Source of the DNA: Methanothrix harundinacea | GTDB lineage: Archaea; Halobacteriota; Methanosarcinia; Methanotrichales; Methanotrichaceae | Assembly (NCBI GenBank): GCA_002506535.1 | Contig: DAXT01000008.1 | Location: 1 to 41,650 of the forward strand | Length of the DNA: 41,650 nucleotides | Reading direction: 5' to 3' | Part shown: in pieces, positions 16,246-23,743 of the stretch | Position numbering within the stretch: position 1 is the first letter of the stretch | How the letters are laid out: every line of letters starts with the position of its first letter | Notes under the pieces: model-generated | Told to the model about the DNA's origin: nothing | Database searches by the model: none | Seen by the model: the letters and a program-made list of their open reading frames with translations, nothing else | Made by a program: the position numbers and the translations under genes

Positions 16246-17252
16246 CACAACCCCTGCTTCGACTCTTTGCTGACGTAGAGGACCTGAGGCGTCTTCGCTT
16301 CGGCGTCCTTGGGTCTGACGGCGTTTCTGATCCTGATCAGCCTCTTGGTGGGGCCGGGGACGCTTCCGCTGACGATGGCGTATTCGCCCCGGATGATCCC
16401 GTATCCGGGAAATCCCCCATCGGGGGTGATCTCGACGCCGTCGGATCCCATGGCCAGAATTCTCTTGTTGAACTCCGTCCTCTGGTGGTAGCCCATCTGT
16501 CCCATGAGGGGGACGGTCCACCGCACGTGGTGGGGGTGCCACGGGCCGAGGTTTCCTATGTGGCGCCGTTTGCCGCCCCGGGAGTGTTTCCTCTTCTGCA
16601 GGTTAATCCCCCAGCGCTTGACGGGACCCTGAGTCCCCTTCCCCTTGGTGATGGCGGAGACGTCGATGATCGAGCCGATCCCAAAGACGCTGGAGATGGG
16701 GACCTGGGAGCCGAGGAGGCTCCGGGCCACATCAAACTGTTCCTGGAGGCTCCCTCCGTTCACCTGGATCTCCATGAGGTCCGGGTTCTTCTTTGGAACC
16801 CCCGTAAGAAGCTTGGGGTTTGTATAAGCGATCAAGCGGAGCTCTTCCATATCCTCTATGCGGGCTCCGATCTCGTCGAGAGATCCGCCTCTCTTGTTCT
16901 TGGGTACGGTGATCGACCGCGCAAGGTACGGATCCAGTTTCTCTGACCAAGCCTCTCCTGCAGCCCTCATGCCGCCGTTGTACTTCTCGTAGACCCTCAG
17001 GGCTGCGATCCCCAGGGGCGGCGTCTCCAGGATGGTGACCGGCACGCTGATCTCCATCCCTTCCGTGAGGCTGTTGGGCTTGTCGTCGATCATTATGAGA
17101 TGGGTCATGCCGGCCTTGTACCCGGCAAACCCGTCCATTCTGGCTTTGTCCTCGCCAGCGGCCCAGAATCTCGTCCTGGGGACCTGGCTCTTAGCCCTTT
17201 TTCGGGGGCTGAAGGCCAGCGAACCTCGCCTTGGTCGGTGTATGGTTGCCAT
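16245..17252 (-). CDS. rpl3: 50S ribosomal protein uL3
   Basis: 335 aa. PRRGSLAFSPRKRAKSQVPR opens the protein. DVSAITKGKGTQGPVKRWGI and the GPWHPHHVRWTVPLMGQMGYHQRTE block approach the peptidyl-transferase centre. It starts with ATG right after the SPOUT methyltransferase stop, so the two are likely translated together. Confidence 0.96.
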   Translation of the reverse strand: MATIHRPRRGSLAFSPRKRAKSQVPRTRFWAAGEDKARMDGFAGYKAGMTHLIMIDDKPNSLTEGMEISVPVTILETPPLGIAALRVYEKYNGGMRAAGEAWSEKLDPYLARSITVPKNKRGGSLDEIGARIEDMEELRLIAYTNPKLLTGVPKKNPDLMEIQVNGGSLQEQFDVARSLLGSQVPISSVFGIGSIIDVSAITKGKGTQGPVKRWGINLQKRKHSRGGKRRHIGNLGPWHPHHVRWTVPLMGQMGYHQRTEFNKRILAMGSDGVEITPDGGFPGYGIIRGEYAIVSGSVPGPTKRLIRIRNAVRPKDAEAKTPQVLYVSKESKQGL

Positions 17253-18095
17253 TTAGCCCTCCAGTGATCGCATCAGGTTGACCTGGGAGAGGGTGGCAAC
17301 TATAGCCTCTTCTAGCCTCACCGTCTCGGTTCCCTGATGCGGTATGGTGTTAATCATGCAACATCCTTCCATCGTTTCGCTGCTCAAGAACGCATCAACG
17401 CCGCGTGCGGGCGAGCCGAAGACCACCTCAAGACCCCTTCTCCTTCGGCCCTCATGGACCATTTGGCTCAGGAGTTCTGGGGTGGCTGGCGCGCCCCTCC
17501 TGGACGTGGCCACGACTAGCCTCTCTGTCGAGCGGACGTGGTCGTCCAGGTTCGGGATGACCTCTGTCTCGTAGCCCCAGTAGTGAGGTATCTCCGATCG
17601 GTCTACCGGCTCCGCGGCGAGGGGTTTCAGCGAAAAGATTCTGACGTTCAGGCGCTGCCCCAACCGAAACCGCTTTTCGGTCCTGAGGGGCAATGGGCGC
17701 TCAACACCTATCTCCACCCATGCGCCGTCGTCAGATCCCACTTCGTCGACTACCAAACCTACTCGAAACTCGCCGACCTTGAGCGTTGAAACCTTTGAGC
17801 TTGTGGGATGATGAGGGGTGCGCAGCGGCGGCAGGATGCCGACGTACCTCAGGGCCCTCTCCCGAGGAAAGAGCCTCTTTCGGAGGTACTGGGGCGTCTC
17901 TGCGTACTGCAGGACCCGGGATATGAACCGTGAGTCATCAAACTGATCGTCGCGATATATGACGATCCGGTCCACCCGAAATACCGCAGCTGCTCTGGCG
18001 ATCTGTCCCACCTTGAGGGTGCGTATCCTCTCGTCCGCCGACTCCATCGTTGTGGAGGACGGTATCAAGATGGACGTCTCGCCGCCACCGATCAT
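17253..18095 (-). CDS. SPOUT-superfamily RNA methyltransferase (SPOUT1/C9orf114 family)
   Basis: 280 aa. The family (DUF171, human SPOUT1-like) is a trefoil-knot SAM-dependent RNA methyltransferase with an inserted OB-like domain. Here the N-terminal STTMESADERIRTLKVGQIARAAAVFRVDRIVIY, the middle YAETPQYLRKRLFPRERALRYVGILPPLRTPHH and the C-terminal knot (LEVVFGSPARGVDAFL, then MINTIPHQGTETVRLEEA) are visible. It opens the ribosomal array in many archaea. The RNA target is not fixed by the sequence, though rRNA is the likely class. A TATA box lies about 30 nt ahead, so the leader is very short. Confidence 0.9.
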   Translation of the reverse strand: MIGGGETSILIPSSTTMESADERIRTLKVGQIARAAAVFRVDRIVIYRDDQFDDSRFISRVLQYAETPQYLRKRLFPRERALRYVGILPPLRTPHHPTSSKVSTLKVGEFRVGLVVDEVGSDDGAWVEIGVERPLPLRTEKRFRLGQRLNVRIFSLKPLAAEPVDRSEIPHYWGYETEVIPNLDDHVRSTERLVVATSRRGAPATPELLSQMVHEGRRRRGLEVVFGSPARGVDAFLSSETMEGCCMINTIPHQGTETVRLEEAIVATLSQVNLMRSLEG

Positions 18096-18122
18096 CGGAT
18101 CTTACCCCCAAGACCTATTCCT

Positions 18123-18132
18123 GATATAAAAA
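18123..18132 (-). promoter_or_regulatory. TATA box of the ribosomal-protein array
   Basis: On the minus strand the sequence reads TTTTTATATC, centred about 33 nt before the ATG at 18095. The predicted transcript start is therefore only about 6-9 nt before the ATG. No equally strong TATA is seen between the genes down to 2292. Confidence 0.65.
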
Positions 18133-18139
18133 GGTTTGG

Positions 18140-18298
18140 AGAGGAAAAAGAGGCCGATTCGCAGGCCCATTTACAGCCCCGGTCCGATGGCCGTCCAAAA
18201 GTCAATTTGAGCGCCGGATCTCCCGGCCCATCACCGTCTGATAACATCGAATAGCTCGCCTCGTTCCCACCCCCACGCTCCCACCCCTATATTATATC
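18140..18298 (-). ncRNA. Weak candidate for a small RNA between the TIR gene and the ribosomal array
   Basis: The gap 18133-18389 has no ORF. On the minus strand a TATA-like AGATATAATATAG (18287-18299) precedes a GC-rich stretch that ends in CCTCTTTTTCCTC (18139-18151), just ahead of the array promoter. The TATA is nearly palindromic and could act in either direction. No clear box C/D or H/ACA pattern is seen. Confidence 0.22.
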
Positions 18299-18389
18299 TC
18301 CCATCGCTCTCAGCGAGGCGCTAGACGTCGCCGAGGGGTGGCCCCCGTCGAGGCATGGATTGGACTGGCTTGGCATGGCATGGCGAACG

Positions 18390-18950
18390 TCAGGGCTCTG
18401 GCTTGAAGGTCCGGGGGTCGAGGGTGAGGGCCGACTCGCAGTAGGTGCAGATGGTGTCGAGGCCCGTCCCGGACAGAACCGCCCTCTCCACAAGCTCCGG
18501 GGGCGGGAGGTACTGGGTCATCTCCTCGCCGCAGAGGGGGCACTTTACCTTCAGCCACTCGAGGTCGGTGAGGTCCCGTATATTTAGTATCAGCTCGCCG
18601 AGGGCGTCGGAGTAGGTCTCGCGGCTGAATGATATCGGCTTTAAGTGCCTTATCATGACGGGGATCTCCGCCCCCGTCTCCAGGAGGGGGATCACCAATT
18701 GGTCGATGCCGCAAGCAAAGCCGATCTCCTGGTTGACCCGGGGCGAGACCACGCCGTCGAGGGTGAGGATGGCGATGACGCAGTCAGAGTGGCGGATCCC
18801 AAACCGCGCCCTATCGCCCGGAGCCACCCCCCGGGCCCGCCGGTAGATGGCGACGAAGCTCTCCAGGCCGATCCGCCATAGCGCTTCAGCGACCTCCTGG
18901 GCGAGGGGCTCGTCCTCCTCAGAGTGGGATATGAATACTTTTGTGATCAT
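18390..18950 (-). CDS. TIR-domain protein with C-terminal zinc ribbon
   Basis: 186 aa from ATG 18950, which gives KVFISHSEEDEPLAQEV; the frame is open 15 codons further. Residues 1-110 form a TIR domain: VFISHS, then DCVIAILTLDGVVSPRVNQEIGFA, where E75 matches the catalytic glutamate of NAD-cleaving TIR domains, then VIPLLETG. Residues 137-171 carry C137-x2-C140 and C168-x2-C171, a likely zinc ribbon. Prokaryotic TIR proteins often serve in phage defence as NADases; here no sensor partner is adjacent, so the role is open. It could also be a nucleotide-signal enzyme or a scaffold. Confidence 0.82.
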   Translation of the reverse strand: MITKVFISHSEEDEPLAQEVAEALWRIGLESFVAIYRRARGVAPGDRARFGIRHSDCVIAILTLDGVVSPRVNQEIGFACGIDQLVIPLLETGAEIPVMIRHLKPISFSRETYSDALGELILNIRDLTDLEWLKVKCPLCGEEMTQYLPPPELVERAVLSGTGLDTICTYCESALTLDPRTFKPEP

Positions 18951-19063
18951 GAGATACGGACTCCAGGGGGGGAGATGGGCGCGGGGGGTAATCACGGTTT
19001 CCGTCGGGTGGGGGGTGGGGCTGATTTGAAGTGAATGTCAAGCGAGGCTTGTTGGCAAAAACG

Positions 19064-19262
19064 CTTATAAGAGACTCGAAACCCGGAGGGAGAGCCCTGA
19101 GGCGGACCGGTTGTTGCCGGCCTGAGGCAATCAGGCAGAAAGTGGGCCGGACTCTTGGACGTCGTAAGGATGCAGAGGATCTCTTAAGGCGGATCGGTCG
19201 GCCGAGTCGCCGTTCCGGTGGATCCCTCCTCGGCGATGGGGGCCTTTGATAAAAGACGTCTC
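19064..19262 (+). ncRNA. Candidate structured RNA with its own TATA box
   Basis: The gap 18951-19363 has no gene. A BRE/TATA-like GCAAAAACGCTTATAAG (19055-19071) would start a transcript near 19092-19096. The following GC-rich 170 nt contain a 6-bp hairpin GCCTGA-GGCAA-TCAGGC (19120-19136), a CCGG-TTGTTG-CCGG hairpin just before it, and a closed arm GCCGAG/CTCGGC (19201-19234) with an inner stem. No T-run follows. It does not show the conserved blocks of RNase P, SRP or 5S RNA. Confidence 0.4.
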
Positions 19263-19295
19263 TCGAACTCAACCGATCTGTGGACGGATACAAAG

Positions 19296-19305
19296 GCTTA
19301 AATAG
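19296..19305 (+). promoter_or_regulatory. TATA box of the TRAM gene
   Basis: GCTTAAATAG preceded by purine-rich ACAAAG, a typical archaeal BRE/TATA. It predicts a start near 19328 and a leader of about 36 nt before the ATG at 19364. Confidence 0.6.
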
Positions 19306-19363
19306 ACCCGCCCCTTACTAGCCCTCGCGTTAAGCTGATCTGTTTTATGGTTTTTCGCAAAGG

Positions 19364-19606
19364 ATGGTGCAAAGTTTGTACGGCAATAACAGAGGCTCTT
19401 TTGGTGCCAGCGGGTTTGGTCCCTCGGCGCCAGTGGAGAACGGAAAGGAATACGACGTTGAGATCGAAGACATATCAAAGCAGGGAGACGGCATAGCCAG
19501 GATCGAGGGTTTCGTAATCTTCGTTCCGGAGACCGGTGTTGGCGATAAGGCCACCATAATGGTCGACAAGGTTATGCAGAGGTTCGCTATAGCTCACAAG
19601 GTCTGA
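19364..19606 (+). CDS. Small TRAM-domain protein
   Basis: 80 aa. After a glycine/serine-rich N-terminus of about 25 residues comes a complete TRAM domain: GKEYDVEIEDISKQGDGIARIEGF, then VFVPETGVGDKATI. TRAM is an OB-like RNA-binding fold; stand-alone TRAM proteins are abundant in methanogens and haloarchaea and have been proposed as RNA chaperones acting like bacterial cold-shock proteins. The gene is monocistronic with its own promoter. Confidence 0.93.
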   Translation: MVQSLYGNNRGSFGASGFGPSAPVENGKEYDVEIEDISKQGDGIARIEGFVIFVPETGVGDKATIMVDKVMQRFAIAHKV

Positions 19607-19828
19607 AGTTATCATCTGCCTTAAAAGTCTTTAGGGCCTGGGCGGCGATTCCGCTGCCCTTGGCCGCTTTACTGATGGACGGTCTCTCTCGTCATCGATC
19701 GGATCGATTTCTCGGGCGGAGATATTACCTCTGAACTTCTCGCTCTTTTTGCGGTGCGGCCATCGGTACAGGCGAAGATAAATATGGGAAATGATGAATA
19801 AAATATTGAATATTAAGGAGGAAGCGAT

Positions 19829-20056
19829 TTGGATATGATGACAGAAGATAGAACGATCTTGGAAGATAGATCGATCTCGGAAGAGAACCTGGAACGTACA
19901 CTGAAGGAGGCCGCCGAAGGCTATGGAGATCTGGTGGCCATATCGGTCGTCCACAATATAAGCATGAGAACCCTCAGATCTCGGTTGAAGAAAATACAGG
20001 AAGCTGGGTCGCATCAGCCAGACCCCGTCGAGAGATCTAACGAGAAAGTGAACTGA
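19829..20056 (+). CDS. Hypothetical protein, 75 aa, HTH-like C-terminal half
   Basis: I do not recognise the family. A strong ribosome-binding site (AAGGAGG, 19815-19821) sits 7 nt before TTG at 19829; ATG at 19835 or 19838 are alternatives with longer spacing. The first half is acidic, and the second half (VVHNISMRTLRSRLKKIQ) could form a helix-turn-helix. It is followed one base after its stop by the next gene, so the two form a pair. The region upstream is AT-rich and has TATA-like sequence (GATAAATATG near 19778). Confidence 0.6.
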   Translation: MDMMTEDRTILEDRSISEENLERTLKEAAEGYGDLVAISVVHNISMRTLRSRLKKIQEAGSHQPDPVERSNEKVN

Positions 20057-20057
20057 T

Positions 20058-20459
20058 ATGAGGGAAGATATGGCCGGGGGGTTGACCCCCGGCGGGAAGA
20101 GCGTCGCATCGGAGATAGCCGGGAAGATCAGGTGGACCCCCCAGGGATGGCCCGTCCCGGAAGGCCGAGAGGATCACAGGGCGCTTCAGAAATGTTACTC
20201 ATGGCTGGCGTGGCAGGATCTGCCCCTGGCGATGGTCCCTGAGAACGACGACCAGTTCGATCAGTTCGTATCTTCGAACGTATTCTTGGAGATCAGATTC
20301 GACGGCAAAGATCTCAAAAGCCTCGGTTTCGTAACGATAGAGCACGTCGAAGCTGCCGGTCTGAGAACGGATGTCGTCATCGTTCCTGCCGCCTTTGGAG
20401 CCAAGAAGATGCTATCGCGGCTCAAGGCATCGCAGCTCTCAACAGAGGGGAAACGGTGA
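20058..20459 (+). CDS. Hypothetical protein, 133 aa, partner of the preceding gene
   Basis: No family is recognised. It is soluble with no signal peptide. Visible blocks are IRWTPQGWPVPEGREDHRALQKCYSW, DDQFDQFVSSNVFLEIRF and a late VIVPAAFGAKKML. The one-base gap to the upstream gene implies coupled expression. If the upstream protein is an HTH protein, this might be its partner, but that is a guess. Confidence 0.6.
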   Translation: MREDMAGGLTPGGKSVASEIAGKIRWTPQGWPVPEGREDHRALQKCYSWLAWQDLPLAMVPENDDQFDQFVSSNVFLEIRFDGKDLKSLGFVTIEHVEAAGLRTDVVIVPAAFGAKKMLSRLKASQLSTEGKR

Positions 20460-20554
20460 GCCGTTGGACCTTATGATCCCGATTATCCAGAACCCGTCAC
20501 CACCGATCGCCCAAAACCTTAGACCTCGTTTGCCCCAGACCTCTTTTGCGCCCT

Positions 20555-20998
20555 TCACAGAAATGGCAGCGGCTCCCTCTTCCTGTATGCCAGGGCCTGG
20601 CAGACGGCGATGAGGTCGCCCCCTTCGGTCGCGACCCGAATCTCGTAAGTCCCGACCCTCTTCGACCTGTTCACCTCCCTCGCCTCGGCCCGGAGGGTCT
20701 CCCCCTTCTTTGGGCTGCTGACGTAATTTACGGTCATGCTGAGGGCGACGGAGACGGTCCCATAGCTATTGGCGGCCACCTCGAAGGCCTCGTCGATGAG
20801 GGAGAATATCGCCCCGCCGTGGGCCATCCCGAAGATGTTCTCCATCTCTTCGGTGAACTTCATCTCCACCAGGGCGCGCCCATGGTCCACCTCCAATAGC
20901 CGTAGATCCATCTTCTTGGCGTAGGGCTCCTCCTCGACCCTCCTTCTGATCGCCTCAAACGTCTCCTCACCCTTATTCTTACCCTTCTCCTCACCCAT
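20555..20998 (-). CDS. PaaI-family hot-dog thioesterase
   Basis: 147 aa. It has the PaaI signature NIFGMAHGGAIFSLIDEAFEVAANS (here around residues 58-82), including the HGG turn and the aspartate (in SLIDEA) used in catalysis. The late VGTYEIRVATEGGDLIAVCQALAYR is the closing hot-dog strand. It likely hydrolyses an acyl-CoA thioester; the substrate is unknown. It is divergent from the winged-helix gene at 21105. Confidence 0.88.
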   Translation of the reverse strand: MGEEKGKNKGEETFEAIRRRVEEEPYAKKMDLRLLEVDHGRALVEMKFTEEMENIFGMAHGGAIFSLIDEAFEVAANSYGTVSVALSMTVNYVSSPKKGETLRAEAREVNRSKRVGTYEIRVATEGGDLIAVCQALAYRKREPLPFL

Positions 20999-21104
20999 AA
21001 ATCAGCACCATCCTGCCATTGAGATCACCGAGATAACCATTTTTCTCTCTCAGCCCCATCGTCAGGCGGTCGGCTTTTTAGCTCCGGGGAGACGTCTTAC
21101 TATT

Positions 21105-21449
21105 ATGGGTCCGCAAGAGGAAGGCGGAGATGGAAGGTCCGGGATCGAGGCCTCGGTGAGCGGAGGAGAGGTGCCCAAGTGGTGGGACTCCGCCGAAGGG
21201 CACAGGTTCGCCCTGGAGGTCCTACAGCTGCGGGTGAGGAGGGATATCCTCAAGCTCGTCGCTGAGGGCACGGGTTCGGCGGAGGAGGTTGCCGGGGTAT
21301 TGGGGATCGACGAGAGGCGGGCGGCATTCCACCTGGCGATGCTGGAGAAGGCCCTCGTCGTCGAAGCCGAGCCATGCGGTTACAGGGCGACCCCCACCGG
21401 CCTGCTCTACCTGGAGAAGGTCGAAGGATCATCCGTTGAGAGGTCTTAG
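21105..21449 (+). CDS. Winged-helix transcriptional regulator (ArsR-like)
   Basis: 114 aa. After about 25 variable residues, LQLRVRRDILKLVAEGTGSAEEVAGVLGIDERRAAFHLAMLEKALVVEA is a wHTH of the ArsR type, with the recognition helix at RRAAFHLAMLEKALV. The wing follows (YRATPTGLLYLEKV). There is no cysteine pair for metal sensing and no ligand domain. Possible targets are its divergent neighbour (thioesterase) or itself. Confidence 0.75.
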   Translation: MGPQEEGGDGRSGIEASVSGGEVPKWWDSAEGHRFALEVLQLRVRRDILKLVAEGTGSAEEVAGVLGIDERRAAFHLAMLEKALVVEAEPCGYRATPTGLLYLEKVEGSSVERS

Positions 21450-21575
21450 ACGAGAAGGAGATCTTTTGGCTATACGCATCCGATTATCGCTCCGGGAGAT
21501 GCCTCTGTCATCCGATCCGCCGCCAACCCGGAAAGGGGCCAAAGGTCCGAAAGCCTTGTAGCAATTCTACCGAAA

Positions 21576-21586
21576 AGCTTAATACT
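21576..21586 (+). promoter_or_regulatory. Promoter of the candidate RNA gene
   Basis: The sequence AAAAGCTTAATA, with a purine-rich stretch right before it, has BRE/TATA form. A start about 25 nt later falls at 21605-21610, the base of the first hairpin of the RNA candidate. Confidence 0.5.
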
Positions 21587-21605
21587 AAATATGATCTTAC
21601 AGTCC

Positions 21606-21826
21606 AATGCTGCGCGGGCAGCAAAGCCCTGAACTCCACCGCAGAAGAACCGTGCCGACACTGGGCCCATTTCGAACCAGACCGGGGCCGGAAGGTTGAG
21701 CGACCTTCGGGCCCACTCTCCCGCTCTCGGCGGCCGTGGGGGTTCGGCCGCCAGAGCCGCAGCCCGAATGATGGCCGGCCCGCCGGGCAGGCCACAAGAC
21801 CGTCTTTTCTCCTCCTTTTTTTTCTC
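21606..21826 (+). ncRNA. Candidate structured non-coding RNA, four hairpins and a T-run
   Basis: No coding frame is convincing here. The region has a promoter in front, four hairpins and a terminator-like end. Hairpin A: TGCTGC-GCGG-GCAGCA (21608-21623). Hairpin B: GGGCC-g-GAAGGT, loop TGAGCG, ACCTTC-g-GGCCC (21685-21714). Hairpin C: GCTCT-c-GGCGGCC, 10-nt loop, GGCCGCC-AGAGC (21723-21757). Hairpin D: TGGCC-g-GCCC-GCC-GGGC-a-GGCCA (21772-21794), followed by ACAAG and then an eight-T run (21816-21823). The T-run marks the plus strand. It lacks the core blocks of 5S, SRP and RNase P RNA. The ACA right after hairpin D leaves open an H/ACA guide. Confidence 0.6.
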
Positions 21827-21833
21827 CCGGGAT

Positions 21834-22457
21834 CTAGCCCCGTCTTCCGATCCGGATGGCCGCAAATATCCTCTGGACGGCGGTGAGGTTCGATAGGACT
21901 GCGGCGATGACGATCGCTCCCAGAAGCCAGCCGTCGCCGAAGAGGAGGGCCCCCATCATCCCGGCGTAGATGAGGATCAGCCTCTCGGCCCTCTCGAGAA
22001 GCCCCCCCATCTCCGTTGCCAGAACCTTCTGGTCCTTGACGAGCCCCCGGTGGTCGGCGTAGGCCCGCACGAAGGAGGTCATGACGGCTCCGAAGATGAG
22101 GATCGCGATCCAGGCGCCTGCTGGTATGATAAATTCTGCGCCGGGGCCCAGATAAAACAGGATCCCGAGGATAAGGAGCGCCTCGACGTACCTGTCGATG
22201 ACCCCGTCGATGAAGGCTCCCGTCGCGGAGGCTCTTCCGGCCGCCCTTGCCACCGCCCCGTCGACGATGTCCAGGGCTCCCGATATAAGAAATAGGATGA
22301 GGCCCGGGAGGAGCTGGCCTCCCCAGAGGGCGAAGAAGCCGCCGACGGCGACTGCCAGGGCGAGGGCTGTCCAGCCGTTGGGGGATATGCCGAGGCGGGC
22401 GAGCCCCGCGAGGCGCCTGTCGACCTTCTTTCCGTCCACCAGACGGGACTTGAGCAT
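21834..22457 (-). CDS. CDP-alcohol phosphatidyltransferase (likely archaetidylinositol phosphate synthase type)
   Basis: 207 aa with about six TM segments. The family motif D-x2-DG-x2-AR-x8-G-x3-D-x3-D is complete in DIVDGAVARAAGRASATGAFIDGVIDR (residues about 63-89). Such enzymes transfer a CDP-activated archaeol to an alcohol; archaeal PgsA-like proteins of this length usually make archaetidylinositol phosphate, which is inferred here. A TATA-like GTTTAATACC (minus strand, 22478-22487) lies about 25 nt ahead of the ATG. Confidence 0.88.
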   Translation of the reverse strand: MLKSRLVDGKKVDRRLAGLARLGISPNGWTALALAVAVGGFFALWGGQLLPGLILFLISGALDIVDGAVARAAGRASATGAFIDGVIDRYVEALLILGILFYLGPGAEFIIPAGAWIAILIFGAVMTSFVRAYADHRGLVKDQKVLATEMGGLLERAERLILIYAGMMGALLFGDGWLLGAIVIAAVLSNLTAVQRIFAAIRIGRRG

Positions 22458-22513
22458 CGGGGTCGAAACGGAAGGGAGGTATTAAACCTTTTTTATTCCC
22501 TCGCGATCCGGCC

Positions 22514-23743
22514 TCACGCCGCGAGGTTCGCGAGGAACCGCTCGATCCTGTCGACCGCCTCCAGGATCTCCTCCTTGGAGGTGGCGTAAGAGCACCGGAG
22601 GAAACCCTCGCCGCTCTCGCCGAAGGCGTTTCCGGGGACCGCCGCCACTCTCTGCTCCATCAGGAGTTCCTCTGCAAATTCCTCGGAGGATAAGCCCGTC
22701 CCCTGGATCGATGGGAAGGCGTAGAAGGCCCCCTTCGGCTCGAAGCAAGGAAGGCCGAGCCTCTCCAGCTCCGAGACGAAGAGCCTCCTTCTGCGATCGT
22801 ACTCCCTCTTCATCGCCTTCACCTCCTCGTCCCCCCGGCGGACCGCCTCTATCGCCGCCACCTGGGCCATGGTGGGGGCGCAGAGCATCGTGTACTGGTG
22901 GACCTTGGTCATGGCTCCGATGATGGCGGGGTCCCCGAGGGCGTAGCCGATCCTCCAGCCGGTCATGGCAGAGGATTTGGAGAGGCCGTTCAGGAGGACC
23001 GTCCTCTCCTGCATCCCCTCCAGCTGGGCGAAGCTCGTGTGTTTGCCGTCGTAGGTGAGCTTGTCGTATACCTCGTCGGATATCACCAGGAGGTCGTTCT
23101 CGACCACCAGGTCTGCGATCTCCTCCAGGTCCCCCCGGGTCATGACCGCTCCCGTGGGGTTGTTGGGGTAGCTCAAGACCAGGGCCTTCGTCCTCTCGTT
23201 TATCGCTTCGGCGAAGTCCTCGGGCCGGAGCTTGAACTCCTCGGAGAGACGCGTGGCCACCGGCCTTGGAACGCCTCCTGCCAGGAGGACGTCGGGGACG
23301 TAGGCGACGTAGCAGGGCTGGGGGACGATCACCTCGTCGCCGGGGTTCAGGGTCGCCCGAAAGGCGAGGTCGACGGCCTCGGAGACGCCGGTGGTGATCA
23401 GGATCTCGTCCTCGGGGTCGTAATCTAGAGCGAGGTCCTCCTTCACCGACTCCGCCAGGACATCCCTCAGCTCGGGAAGACCCTTGTTGGAGGTGTAGGA
23501 AGTGTGGCCTCCCTCCAGGGAGTAGATGCAGGCCTCCCGGATATGCCAGGGGGTTGGAAAGTCCGGCTCCCCCACCCCCAGGCTGATGACGTCCTCCATC
23601 TCCACCACGATGTCGAAGAACTTTCTGATCCCCGAGGGGGGCATATCCCTCACCGTCGTCGAGAGGTGGGAGTCGGGGCACCAGAGGGAGGGCTTCTCCA
23701 TGGCCAGCTTCTTTTTCAATCCGCCGATCTCGCCGTCGGTCAT
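22514..23743 (-). CDS. Class I/II PLP-dependent aminotransferase
   Basis: 409 aa from ATG 23743, which overlaps the stop of the Lrp gene (ATGA). Fold type I features: ISLGVGEPDFPTPWHIREA, LVLSYPNNPTGAVM, VISDEVYDKL and the PLP lysine in NGLSKSSAMTGWRIGYA; then FLRCSYATSKEEI near the end with the substrate-carboxylate arginine. The family includes aspartate, alanine and aromatic aminotransferases; the substrate cannot be assigned. Pairing with an Lrp regulator suggests amino-acid-responsive control. Confidence 0.9.
   Translation of the reverse strand: MTDGEIGGLKKKLAMEKPSLWCPDSHLSTTVRDMPPSGIRKFFDIVVEMEDVISLGVGEPDFPTPWHIREACIYSLEGGHTSYTSNKGLPELRDVLAESVKEDLALDYDPEDEILITTGVSEAVDLAFRATLNPGDEVIVPQPCYVAYVPDVLLAGGVPRPVATRLSEEFKLRPEDFAEAINERTKALVLSYPNNPTGAVMTRGDLEEIADLVVENDLLVISDEVYDKLTYDGKHTSFAQLEGMQERTVLLNGLSKSSAMTGWRIGYALGDPAIIGAMTKVHQYTMLCAPTMAQVAAIEAVRRGDEEVKAMKREYDRRRRLFVSELERLGLPCFEPKGAFYAFPSIQGTGLSSEEFAEELLMEQRVAAVPGNAFGESGEGFLRCSYATSKEEILEAVDRIERFLANLAA

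Noticed and set aside
19064..19262. RNase P RNA or SRP RNA
   Set aside because: The conserved P4-type blocks and the SRP domain IV motif are not present in either orientation.
21668..21702. Resemblance to 5S rRNA (CCCATTTCGAAC, later CGGAAGGTTGAGC)
   Set aside because: The two matching pieces are separated by an extra 10 nt or so and the flanking helices of 5S rRNA do not form; the second piece is one side of a better local hairpin.
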